This document shows positions 7,961 through 15,940 of a stretch of 43,465 nt of DNA, piece after piece. The stretch comes from an uncultured Bacteroides sp. (lineage in GTDB: Bacteria > Bacteroidota > Bacteroidia > Bacteroidales > Bacteroidaceae): positions 1-43,465 of the forward strand of contig CALUGY010000061.1 of assembly GCA_944320295.1 (NCBI GenBank), written 5' to 3'. Each line of letters begins with the position of its first letter. Positions within the stretch are counted from its first letter, which is position 1. The notes under the pieces are model-generated. The model made no database searches. It was not told the origin of the DNA and worked only from the letters and a program-made list of their open reading frames with translations. A program made the position numbers and the translations under genes.

Positions 7961-8042
7961 GCGCAACGTGTCGCGCTCATGCTCGGAGTGCGTTCCGCCC
8001 GTGCTCCGAACGTGTTGCGTCCGTACTTCGAACATGTCGCGC
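7961..8042. repeat. Palindromic 4-unit array, family 1, copy B
   Basis: Unit centres fall at 7968.5, 7990.5, 8012.5 and 8034.5, exactly 22 bp apart. Cores are AACGTGTC, AGTGCGTT, AACGTGTT and AACATGTC with CG-rich flanks. The array lies 57 bp past the stop of the minus-strand radical SAM gene and upstream of the phosphodiesterase promoter. The rest of the 324-bp gap (7775-8098) holds only that -7 box and AT-rich sequence. Confidence 0.9.
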
Positions 8043-8098
8043 TTTCAGGTGTCGTATGTGGCATGGAAATCTCGGGCTGTTTGTCCTTTTTCCCCTTA

Positions 8099-9748
8099 TT
8101 AATTACGGGAGCCGTATGCCTTGAACACGGGGACGGCGGGCTGCTGTTGCGGGTCGAAGCCGAACCAGTAGCCCTGTCCGTCGTCTGCCGCGTCGGGCAG
8201 GAAGCACAGGCGCAGTTCCTCTCGGTAATTGCCGTACTGCACATCCCAGCGGCGGGGCGGGGCGAGACGGCGGGTCTCCACGTGTTGCGCCGGGGCTTTC
8301 TTGAGCGACATGCCGGCTTCTATCCAGGCCACGCTGGCTTGCGTGGCGAAGGCCGGGTAGTGTGTGGCGATGAAGTCATGGAGCAGCAGTCCGCGCTTTT
8401 CCAGGCTGAGCGGCTGGTCGGCCAGCGAGTGCTCCATGAGATAGTCCAGCAGGCGGGGGATGAAGCCTTCGTCCTCCAGGATGAGGCTGCGCGTCAATGC
8501 CTGCCAGGGGCGGGCGTTGTAAAAGCCGTCTATCAGGCGGGAGATGAGCCGTGCCCTTTGCAGCTCGGCCGGGGAGAGGCAGGGCGTGCGGAGTACCTCG
8601 TATGGCGGCAGGGGCGAGTAGGCGATGCCCAGCTCGGCGGCCCGCCGGCGCATGGCCGTGCCCGGCAGTACCTTGAGCGACTCCAGTTGCAGCTCGTCCA
8701 CGTTCATGGCCACCAAGGTGCGGATGTCCTCCAGCATCTGCGGCAGGGAGTATAGCGGCAGGCCCGCGATGAGGTCGGCATGCGTCTGCAAGTTGGGCTG
8801 GGCGCACAGGAAACGTAGTCCTTCAAGCGATTCGGCCACGCCGCCGTGCCGTCCGCTGGCTTGCAGCACCTCGTTGCGCAGGCTTTGTATGCCGGCCTCC
8901 AGGTGCAGGCAACCCGTCGGCATGGCTTGCAATGCCTCTCGCAATTCGGGGCCGAGCAGGGCAGGGTGTATCTCCAGATGGAAGCGCATGGCGGGCGCGT
9001 ATTCTTTGAACAGTCCGAGCATCTGGCAGGCGCGGCGCGGGTTGTAGTTGAATGTCCGGTCCAGTACACGCACGTCGCGTACGCCGCACCGGTGGGCCAT
9101 GTCGAGTTTGCGCCTTACCGTCTCCAGCGGCAGCACGCGTACCGGCTTTTCGCCCCCGCTCACGCAAAATGCGCAGGTGTTGAAGCATCCGCGTGTGGTC
9201 TCTATCTGCACGAAGGGCTTGTCGTGGCGGAAAAACGGGCTTTCCTCCGGCAGGGCGAGCTGCTCGAAGTGCAAGGCTCTTGCCGTGCCATTGTCGTGGT
9301 AGTGCCCGTCCGCGTCCAGGTAGCACAGTCCCGGTATGCCGTGCCATTCCTCGCGGTGGGCGTAATGTTCGAGCCACAGCGGGAAAGCTTCTTCTCCCTC
9401 GCCACGGAACACGCAATCCACATAGGGATGGCTTCGCAGGTATGCCTCGTTCCCTCCCAGAAACTCCGGCCCGCCCAGTATCACCGTGCTTTGCGGGCGT
9501 AGCGCTTTGACCCGTGCCACCACGTGAAGCAGCGCTTCGTGCGTAAAGAGCCATGCCGTGGCGGCCACGATGTCTGCTTCGTGGCGGGCGGCGGTCTCGG
9601 CCAGATGTCCTAAGTTGTCGTTGATGGTGCCTTGCACCGATTCCCAAACCATTGCGGGGTTGTGCTTCATCACTTGTGCATGCAGGGCCGGTAGTGCAAG
9701 GGATGCGTGTGCGTATGAACTGTTCAAGTCTATCCAAAGAATCTTCAT
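8099..9748 (-). CDS. B12-binding domain radical SAM protein with DUF4080-type C-terminus
   Basis: The 549-residue protein begins with a cobalamin-binding-like Rossmann domain (MKILWIDLNSSYAHASLAL, ILGGPEFLGG near residue 91) and continues with a radical SAM barrel. The iron-sulfur motif CFNTCAFC gives Cys188, Cys192 and Cys195 in CX3CX2C spacing. The C-terminal 150 residues resemble DUF4080. Related proteins are annotated as B12-binding radical SAM enzymes, and their substrate is unknown. The start is supported by AAGGAGG seven bases before the ATG on the minus strand, an unusually strong ribosome binding site for this phylum. A -7 box lies at 9791-9798. The gene is GC-rich. Confidence 0.88.
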   Translation of the reverse strand: MKILWIDLNSSYAHASLALPALHAQVMKHNPAMVWESVQGTINDNLGHLAETAARHEADIVAATAWLFTHEALLHVVARVKALRPQSTVILGGPEFLGGNEAYLRSHPYVDCVFRGEGEEAFPLWLEHYAHREEWHGIPGLCYLDADGHYHDNGTARALHFEQLALPEESPFFRHDKPFVQIETTRGCFNTCAFCVSGGEKPVRVLPLETVRRKLDMAHRCGVRDVRVLDRTFNYNPRRACQMLGLFKEYAPAMRFHLEIHPALLGPELREALQAMPTGCLHLEAGIQSLRNEVLQASGRHGGVAESLEGLRFLCAQPNLQTHADLIAGLPLYSLPQMLEDIRTLVAMNVDELQLESLKVLPGTAMRRRAAELGIAYSPLPPYEVLRTPCLSPAELQRARLISRLIDGFYNARPWQALTRSLILEDEGFIPRLLDYLMEHSLADQPLSLEKRGLLLHDFIATHYPAFATQASVAWIEAGMSLKKAPAQHVETRRLAPPRRWDVQYGNYREELRLCFLPDAADDGQGYWFGFDPQQQPAVPVFKAYGSRN

Positions 9749-9790
9749 CGTGTCCTCCTTGTAGCATCCGCATGAGTGCGGTTACGGCGG

Positions 9791-9798
9791 CAAAGGTA
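9791..9798 (-). promoter_or_regulatory. -7 box for the radical SAM gene
   Basis: On the minus strand this reads TACCTTTG, 42 bp before the start codon at 9748. No good -33 element is seen. Confidence 0.55.
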
Positions 9799-9881
9799 GG
9801 CAAATTCCTCCCTTTGAGGAAGAAAAAGCCCTTGTACGTCTAAAAAAAGTTGAAAAAGTGTATTGCATCCGAAATATTCGT

Positions 9882-9889
9882 TATATTTG
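9882..9889 (+). promoter_or_regulatory. -7 box for the murein-peptide operon
   Basis: TATATTTG lies 25 bp before the ATG at 9915. A TTG at 9863-9865 is only 16 bp away, shorter than usual. Confidence 0.5.
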
Positions 9890-9914
9890 AGGCAATAAAC
9901 AATACATAAACAGT

Positions 9915-11126
9915 ATGACGATGAGAACCCCTACCTTTTTGTTTGCGTTGTTGTTTCTCCCCTTGTGCCCGGCTGTGGCTGCGGAAGGAGGCGACCGCAA
10001 TATTCCGGCAGATGTGGCCGCGATGTCCGACAGTTTGAAGACCCTTTATGCTCCCGACCGTCGCGTCGCTTTGTTCGATGTGGACTATTCGTTTTCGGGC
10101 AAGCATGTCATGTTGCGCGGTGTCACCACCTCGCCCGACGCCAAGGCGGCCCTGTTGCAGGGCCTTGCCCGCAAAGGCTATGAAGTGATGGACTGCCTGC
10201 GGACGCTGCCCGATGCCGAAACCACCGGCGGAAAGACCTACGGCATAGTGGATGTGTCCGTGGCCAGCCTGCGCGTGCAACCCGACTTTTCGTCGGAAAT
10301 GATGACGCAAGCCCTGTTGGGCATGCCCGTGCACGTGCTGGACTATGACGGATGGTATCGCATACAGACCCCGGACAAATACATAGCGTGGGTACACAGC
10401 GTGGGCATCCACCCCGTGACGAAGGACGAGTATGACGCATGGAACCGCGCGCCGAAGGTGGTGGTGACCTCGCACTATGCCTTTGTCTACTCCGAACCTG
10501 ACCGCCGCTCGCAAACCGTGTCCGACGTGGTGGCCGGAAACCGCCTGTGCTACGAGGGCACGAAGGGTTCGTTCTACAAGGTGGCTTATCCCGATGGTCG
10601 CCAAGGATATATAGAGAAGTCGGTCGCCATGCGTGAGGCCGATTGGCGTAAAGGCCTACGCCAGGATGCCGAAAGCATACTCCGTACCGCCCATACGTTG
10701 ATGGGTGTTCCTTACCTGTGGGCGGGCACATCTTCCAAAGGGGTGGATTGCAGCGGCTTTGTGCGTACGGTGTTGTTCTTGCACGATATCATCATTCCCC
10801 GCGATGCCTCCCAGCAGGCTTATGTGGGCGAACACATAGACATAGCCCCGGACTTCGGGAACTTGCAGCCGGGCGATTTGATATTCTTCGGCCGCAAAGC
10901 CACGGCGCAGAGCAAGGAGCGTGTGGTACACGTGGGAATCTCTTTGGGGGGCAAACGCTTCATCCATTCGCAAGGCGATGTGCACATCAGCAGTTTCGAC
11001 CCAGCCGATGAGTTGTTCGACAGCTACAATCTTGGCCGTTTGCTGTTTGCCGTGCGCGTACTTCCTTATATAAATGAGGAGCCGGAGCTGAACACCACAG
11101 CCACCAACCCGTTCTATGCCGAATAA
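9915..11126 (+). CDS. SH3/NlpC-P60 gamma-D-glutamyl-L-diamino acid endopeptidase, YkfC-like
   Basis: The 403-residue secreted protein has a signal peptide ending around AVAAEGG. Two bacterial SH3-like domains precede an NlpC/P60 catalytic domain. The catalytic Cys279 lies in GVDCSGF, followed by His339 (VVHVGISLG) and His351 (FIHSQGD). The domain order matches YkfC-type endopeptidases, which cut between D-Glu and the diamino acid in murein peptides that have a free N-terminal L-Ala, releasing L-Ala-D-Glu. The next gene is the matching L-Ala-D/L-Glu epimerase, which strongly supports this role. The lack of a lipobox suggests a periplasmic enzyme. Confidence 0.9.
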   Translation: MTMRTPTFLFALLFLPLCPAVAAEGGDRNIPADVAAMSDSLKTLYAPDRRVALFDVDYSFSGKHVMLRGVTTSPDAKAALLQGLARKGYEVMDCLRTLPDAETTGGKTYGIVDVSVASLRVQPDFSSEMMTQALLGMPVHVLDYDGWYRIQTPDKYIAWVHSVGIHPVTKDEYDAWNRAPKVVVTSHYAFVYSEPDRRSQTVSDVVAGNRLCYEGTKGSFYKVAYPDGRQGYIEKSVAMREADWRKGLRQDAESILRTAHTLMGVPYLWAGTSSKGVDCSGFVRTVLFLHDIIIPRDASQQAYVGEHIDIAPDFGNLQPGDLIFFGRKATAQSKERVVHVGISLGGKRFIHSQGDVHISSFDPADELFDSYNLGRLLFAVRVLPYINEEPELNTTATNPFYAE

Positions 11127-11153
11127 ATCACTAACCTATAATATAGAATCAAG

Positions 11154-12320
11154 ATGCAAAGCAGAAGAAATTTCCTGAAAACCGCTGCCCTTGCAGCGAT
11201 AGGCTCCGGTACTGTCTTCAACAGCATGTTGGCTGGAAACACCCCGGCTCCTTTCAATATAAACCGGAAAAGCGGTGCCGTGCCCCGCATGAAGTTGCGC
11301 TTCTTCCCTTACGAGCTCAAGTTGCGACACGTGTTTACCGTGGCCACATATTCGCGTACCACCACGCCCGACGTGCAGGTGGAGATAGAGTACGACGGAA
11401 TTATCGGCTACGGCGAGGCCTCCATGCCCCCGTATTTGCAGAAGGAGCTTGGCACCATGGACAGCGTGATGGCCTTCCTGAAGCGCGCGCAAGAGGTGCT
11501 TCCCCGCTTTACCGACCCGTTCCAGCTTGAAGACATTCTGGCATACATTGACGGTATGTCGGAGAGCGATGCGGCGGCCAAAACGGCGATAGACATTGCC
11601 TTGCACGACCTTGTGGGCAAGCTCCTTGGCGCTCCTTGGTATAAGATATGGGGTTTGGACCGGGAGAAAGCCCCTTCGACCACGTTTACCATCGGTATAG
11701 ATACGCCAGAGGTGGTGCGCCAAAAAACAGAAGAGTGCGCAGGCCAGTTCAACATATTGAAGGTGAAGCTGGGTTCGGACCACGACAAGCAGTTGATAGA
11801 AACCATCCGCTCTGTGACCGACCTGCCGATAGCCGTGGATGCCAACCAAGGCTGGACGGACAAGCAATATGCGCTCGACATGATTTTGTGGCTTAAGGAG
11901 AAGGGGATTGTCATGGTGGAACAGCCAATGCCTAAGACGCAACTGGATGACATTGCCTGGGTGACGCAGAACAGCCCGCTGCCTATCTTTGCAGATGAAT
12001 CCGTGCAACGTCTGAAGGACGTGGCCGGACTGAAAGGTGTGTTCACAGGTATCAACATCAAGCTGATGAAGTGTACCGGTATGCGTGAAGCCTGGAAAAT
12101 GGTGACGTTGGCACGTGCGCTCGATATGAAAGTGATGGTGGGCTGCATGACCGAGACGTCGTGTGCCATTTCGGCTGCTGCACAATTCTCACCAGCTGTG
12201 GATTTCGCCGATTTGGATGGGAGCCTTTTGATTGCCAATGACCGTTTCAAGGGGATGCAGGTAGTGAAGGGTAAAATCACGTTGCTCGATTTGCCTGGTA
12301 TCGGCGTGGAGAAACTTTGA
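11154..12320 (+). CDS. L-Ala-D/L-Glu (dipeptide) epimerase, Tat-exported
   Basis: The 388-residue member of the enolase superfamily (MLE subgroup) has the catalytic lysines in LKVKLGSD (Lys203, Lys205) and KLMK (Lys303), and the metal ligands Asp229 (DANQGW), Glu256 (EQPMP) and Asp281 (DES). It converts L-Ala-D-Glu from murein to L-Ala-L-Glu. It starts with a twin-arginine signal (QSRRNFLKTAALAAIG), so it is probably exported folded to the periplasm or membrane-attached, unlike the cytoplasmic E. coli YcjG. The gap to the endopeptidase gene is 27 bp. A Bacteroides thetaiotaomicron homologue with this activity is known to me. Confidence 0.92.
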   Translation: MQSRRNFLKTAALAAIGSGTVFNSMLAGNTPAPFNINRKSGAVPRMKLRFFPYELKLRHVFTVATYSRTTTPDVQVEIEYDGIIGYGEASMPPYLQKELGTMDSVMAFLKRAQEVLPRFTDPFQLEDILAYIDGMSESDAAAKTAIDIALHDLVGKLLGAPWYKIWGLDREKAPSTTFTIGIDTPEVVRQKTEECAGQFNILKVKLGSDHDKQLIETIRSVTDLPIAVDANQGWTDKQYALDMILWLKEKGIVMVEQPMPKTQLDDIAWVTQNSPLPIFADESVQRLKDVAGLKGVFTGINIKLMKCTGMREAWKMVTLARALDMKVMVGCMTETSCAISAAAQFSPAVDFADLDGSLLIANDRFKGMQVVKGKITLLDLPGIGVEKL

Positions 12321-12363
12321 TGCTTTGTCAACAGATATATTATAATATGTAATAAGAAGTAGC

Positions 12364-13698
12364 ATGAAAAGACTATTGTATGGTGTTGCTTTGCTGGCGT
12401 TGGCTTCAGCTTGCAACACAAAGCCGGATGTAAGGCCTTATAGCTGGGAAGATGACCTGCAACAACGTCTGCGGACAGACTTTTGCCTGACCGAGGCACA
12501 AGTGAAGGATTATATAAGGAAGTATATCCCGGATGTGACAGACGAACAGATGAGACAATGGGAGTCTACGAAGGCTTTGGAGTGCATGGTGCTCGACGGG
12601 GAGAAGCGTTATTTCCGTAATGCCGGGCCAAACTTGTTCCGTGTGGACTCTGCTTGTTGTGCCATCAAAGAGGATAAGGACGGCATACAGCCGAGCGGTA
12701 CGGACAAGGTGAATGTGGAAAATGTGCCCGAAATCATCGCCGCCGTCAAGAAGGAAGGGAAAAACATTGTCGCTCCCAAGCGGATACGCGTCACTTACAC
12801 GCTGACGGTGGACACGAACGCGGTTCCTTCGGGCGAACTGGTACGTTGCTGGCTGCCCTATCCGCGCACCGACCATCCGCGCCAGCAGGATGTGAAGCTC
12901 ATATCGACCAGCGAGCCTGAGTATGTACTCGCGCCGCAAGAGTGTCGCCATAGCACGCTCTATATGGAGAAGCGTGCGGCAGAGGGGCAGCCTACCGTGT
13001 TCTCGGAGACCTTTGAATATACCATTTGTGGTGAGTGGCACAACTTGAAGCCGGAAGACGTGCAGCCTTACGACACGGCATCGGCTTTGTATAAGGAGTA
13101 TACGGCTGAGCGTGAGAAGCATATTGTCTTTTCCCCGCGTTTGCGCGAACTGGCAGCCAAACTTACCGCTGGAGAGACGAATCCCTACCTGAAGGCGAAG
13201 CGCATCTTCCGCTGGGTGAACGACCACTTCCCCTGGGCTTCGGCGCGCGAGTATTCCACGATAGAGAACATCCCTGAGTACGTGCTCGACAACCGTCACG
13301 GAGATTGCGGGCAGGTGAGCCTGCTTTTCATCACGCTTTGCCGCATCAGCGGCATTCCGGCTCATTTCCAGAGCGGTTTTATGATGCATCCTGGTGCCTG
13401 GAATTTGCACGACTGGGCCGAAGTCTATTTTGAGGGCGTCGGCTGGGTTCCGGTGGACCAGTCGTTCGGCGTGCCGTCATTTGCCCGCAATGCCGAAGAA
13501 GAATATTTCTTCATGGGTGGGATTGACTCATGGCGCATGATTGTGAACCAAGACTACGGCATGCCGCTGGTTCCGGCCAAGCAGTATCCCCGTAGTGAAA
13601 CGGTGGACTTCCAGCGCGGAGAGGTCGAGTGGGACGGAGGGAACCTCTACTTCCCACAATGGAGTTATGATATGGATATAGATTATCTATCTTATTGA
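12364..13698 (+). CDS. Transglutaminase-like domain lipoprotein
   Basis: The 444-residue lipoprotein has signal MKRLLYGVALLALASAC (lipobox Cys17). The C-terminal half is a transglutaminase-like cysteine protease fold with the triad Cys315 (HGDCGQVS), His349 (NLHDWAEVY) and Asp365 (VPVDQSF). The N-terminal 140 residues are of no family I recognise. As the third gene after the YkfC-like endopeptidase and the epimerase (43-bp gap), it probably acts on murein peptides or their linkages. That is inference from context, because the fold covers peptidases, amidases and cross-linking enzymes. Confidence 0.85.
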   Translation: MKRLLYGVALLALASACNTKPDVRPYSWEDDLQQRLRTDFCLTEAQVKDYIRKYIPDVTDEQMRQWESTKALECMVLDGEKRYFRNAGPNLFRVDSACCAIKEDKDGIQPSGTDKVNVENVPEIIAAVKKEGKNIVAPKRIRVTYTLTVDTNAVPSGELVRCWLPYPRTDHPRQQDVKLISTSEPEYVLAPQECRHSTLYMEKRAAEGQPTVFSETFEYTICGEWHNLKPEDVQPYDTASALYKEYTAEREKHIVFSPRLRELAAKLTAGETNPYLKAKRIFRWVNDHFPWASAREYSTIENIPEYVLDNRHGDCGQVSLLFITLCRISGIPAHFQSGFMMHPGAWNLHDWAEVYFEGVGWVPVDQSFGVPSFARNAEEEYFFMGGIDSWRMIVNQDYGMPLVPAKQYPRSETVDFQRGEVEWDGGNLYFPQWSYDMDIDYLSY

Positions 13699-13725
13699 TA
13701 CATAGCGGGTAGACGGGGCCATGGC

Positions 13726-13807
13726 TCGCAACGTGTTCCGCGTTTGTCCGCAACGCATTGCGAGCGCGCTTCGAACATGTCGCGGGTAAACGCGGAACAT
13801 GTTGCGC
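13726..13807. repeat. Palindromic 4-unit array, family 1, copy C
   Basis: Unit centres fall at 13733.5, 13755.5, 13777.5 and 13799.5, exactly 22 bp apart. Cores are AACGTGTT, AACGCATT, AACATGTC and AACATGTT. The flanks carry a rough inverted repeat (GACGGGGCC on the left, GGCCCGTAT on the right). The array begins 28 bp after the stop of the transglutaminase-like gene, in the 498-bp gap before htrA. Confidence 0.9.
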
Positions 13808-13992
13808 TCGCGGCCCGTATATATATGGTTTGCAAATGGCATGCGGTGCATTGGCCGTTGTGTCATACCGTCCGCTGAAACGGCGTGACATGTAAGTTTG
13901 TTTTCGGGATAAGTTGTTTGGCGCGTCTGTAAGCCTGCCTTGTGCGGCTTATGGGCGCGCTTTTTCATTCTTCCCTGTCCGGGATGCGCTAT

Positions 13993-14155
13993 TTGTCAGT
14001 ATTTTAACAGACTGTAATATGCATAAATGCTAATTTGTCAGTCCCTGCCGTTAACCGCTGTTAAGCTCAAAATAGGCTCTGTTAAAAGAGAAGAAAAAAA
14101 CGTGACAGGCAGAACAACAGAACATTTTTTGTCGTTATTTTAACGTCATAATGTT
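13993..14155 (+). promoter_or_regulatory. htrA upstream region with direct repeats
   Basis: TTGTCAGTATTTTAAC (13993-14008) is nearly repeated as TTGTCGTTATTTTAAC (14129-14144), and ATTTGTCAGT occurs again at 14033-14042. Several CTGTTAA and GTTAA motifs lie between them (14044-14096). I see no TAnnTTTG box before htrA, so the gene may use another sigma factor. Repeated motifs before a stress protease suggest regulator sites, which is inference. Confidence 0.4.
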
Positions 14156-14196
14156 AAACGAAACTCGAATATTAACACTTTAATTAGACAGATATT

Positions 14197-15741
14197 ATGA
14201 AACAGACAGTAAGAAAAGCCATGGGAGTAGCGGCTATCGTGCTTCTCAGTTCAGGTGTAGGCGGCTATACCGCTTATCAACTGCTTAGTAAGGAAAAAGG
14301 GGCTTCGACCGCCGCTTTCAACGAGCTGTTCCAGCAGAATACGAATAACCTCCGTCTGGCAAGTTTCAATATGACGGACGCGCAACCGGTAGATTTGACG
14401 CAGGCCGCCGAGGCATCGGTGCATGCCGTGGTGCATATACGTTCCACGCAGTTGGGAAGGACGGAAACCGTGCGCACCATGCCCGACATTTTTGAATTCT
14501 TCTTCGGCGACGGCCGGGGCAGGGAGCGTCAGGTTCAGACTCAGCCGCGTGTGGGCTATGGTTCCGGCGTAATCATTTCGAAAGACGGCTATGTGGTGAC
14601 AAACAACCATGTGGTGGAGAATGCCGACGAGATTACCGTCAAGCTGAACGACGACCGCGAGTTCAAAGGACGCATCATCGGTACCGACCCTGATACGGAC
14701 TTGGCCCTGCTGAAGATTGAGGGTGATAACTTCCCGACTATTCCGGTAGGTGATTCCGATGCCCTGAAGGTGGGCGAATGGGTTTTGGCCGTGGGCAATC
14801 CGTTCAACTTGAATTCTACCGTGACGGCGGGCATCGTGAGTGCAAAGGCCCGTTCCATCGGGGCCACGGCCGCTAACGGCCAGGCTGCCAATATCCAGTC
14901 GTTCATTCAGACCGATGCAGCCATCAACGCCGGAAACAGCGGTGGTGCCTTGGTCAATGCCAAAGGCGAGCTGGTGGGTATCAATGCCATGCTTTACTCA
15001 CCCACGGGGGCTTATTCGGGCTATGGGTTCGCCATCCCGACAAGTATCATGACCAAAGTGGTGTCCGACCTGAAACAATATGGCACCGTGCAGCGCGCCC
15101 TGCTGGGAGTGGTGTGCAACGACCTGAACCTCGACCTCGTGATGGATGAGAACAACGCCAGCGTGAAAGAGATAAAAGACAAAGCCAAAGAACTGGGTAT
15201 CAAAGAAGGTATCTGGATACGTGAAATCGTGGATGGAGGTTCGGCTGCCGGTATTTTGGAGGTGGACGATGTGATAACCGCCATTGACGGGAAGAAGATA
15301 CACCGTTTTGCCGACATGCAGGAAGAACTGGCCAAACATCGTCCGGGCGACAAGGTGAAGCTCAATGTGCTGCGCGACGGTAAGGAGAAAACCTTCACCA
15401 TCACATTGAAGAACTCCCAAGGCAACACGAAGGTAGTGAAAGACCCGGGTATTGACATATTGGGTGCTGCATTCAAGCCTGTATCGAGCGAGCTGAAACG
15501 TCAACTCGGTTTACAGTATGGCCTTGAAGTGACGGGAGTGCACGGCGGAAAGATGGGCGAAGCTGGCATCCGCAAGGGTTTCATCATCCTGAAGGTCAAT
15601 GGAGAATCCATGCAGAGCGTTGAAGACTTGGAACAAGCCCTCAAGGTGGCTTCCCAATCGCCTGAACAGGTGTTGTTCATTACCGGTATGTTCCCCTCTG
15701 GAAAACGTGCCAACTATGCTGTAGACTTGTCTCAAGAATAA
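14197..15741 (+). CDS. htrA: Do/DegQ-type periplasmic serine protease HtrA
   Basis: The 514-residue protease has an N-terminal signal or anchor segment (VAAIVLLSSGVGGYTAYQLL), a trypsin-like domain and two PDZ domains. The catalytic triad is His138 (NNHVVENAD), Asp168 (DTDLALLK) and Ser248 (GNSGGAL). PDZ1 contains GIWIREIVDGGSAAGILEVDD and PDZ2 contains GLEVTGVHGGKMGEAGIRKG. It degrades and chaperones misfolded envelope proteins. It is monocistronic, with its own terminator at 15792. The gap of about 500 bp upstream suggests complex control. The length and two PDZ domains fit DegP/DegQ. Confidence 0.95.
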   Translation: MKQTVRKAMGVAAIVLLSSGVGGYTAYQLLSKEKGASTAAFNELFQQNTNNLRLASFNMTDAQPVDLTQAAEASVHAVVHIRSTQLGRTETVRTMPDIFEFFFGDGRGRERQVQTQPRVGYGSGVIISKDGYVVTNNHVVENADEITVKLNDDREFKGRIIGTDPDTDLALLKIEGDNFPTIPVGDSDALKVGEWVLAVGNPFNLNSTVTAGIVSAKARSIGATAANGQAANIQSFIQTDAAINAGNSGGALVNAKGELVGINAMLYSPTGAYSGYGFAIPTSIMTKVVSDLKQYGTVQRALLGVVCNDLNLDLVMDENNASVKEIKDKAKELGIKEGIWIREIVDGGSAAGILEVDDVITAIDGKKIHRFADMQEELAKHRPGDKVKLNVLRDGKEKTFTITLKNSQGNTKVVKDPGIDILGAAFKPVSSELKRQLGLQYGLEVTGVHGGKMGEAGIRKGFIILKVNGESMQSVEDLEQALKVASQSPEQVLFITGMFPSGKRANYAVDLSQE

Positions 15742-15757
15742 GATATGGTTTTAAATT

Positions 15758-15780
15758 AGGTAGAAAGATTGTAGTAATGC
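15758..15780 (+). other. Copy of the candidate-RNA motif in the htrA 3' region
   Basis: The stretch AGGTAGAAAGATTGTAGTA begins 17 bp after the htrA stop and matches AGGTAAAAAGATTGTAATA at 4886 with two differences in 19 bases. It is followed within 12 bp by a terminator, so the htrA mRNA would end with this motif plus a hairpin, the arrangement of an mRNA-derived small RNA. Confidence 0.5.
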
Positions 15781-15791
15781 TCTTTGAAGGA

Positions 15792-15826
15792 AGCCGGCAT
15801 GGTGTCATGTCGGCTCTTTCTTTGGG
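15792..15826 (+). terminator. Terminator of htrA
   Basis: Stem AGCCGGCATG (15792-15801) pairs with CATGTCGGCT (15806-15815), including one G-T pair, around a 4-nt loop. It is followed by CTTTCTTT. Confidence 0.85.
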
Positions 15827-15888
15827 TTGTGTCGTGCGGTTTTGTGCATTTCTTTCTCTTTTCGATGAAAAAAGAGAGGAAAAGTCAG

Positions 15889-15918
15889 TTGTAATCTGCA
15901 CTATTTGTAGTACCTTTG
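15889..15918 (+). promoter_or_regulatory. Promoter of rpoD
   Basis: TTG (15889-15891) and TACCTTTG (15911-15918) are separated by 19 bp, a strong match to the Bacteroidetes promoter. The box ends 22 bp before the ATG at 15941, so the primary sigma factor gene appears to be read by its own product. Confidence 0.8.
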
Positions 15919-15940
15919 TACCCCAAACATGTTTTGAAGA

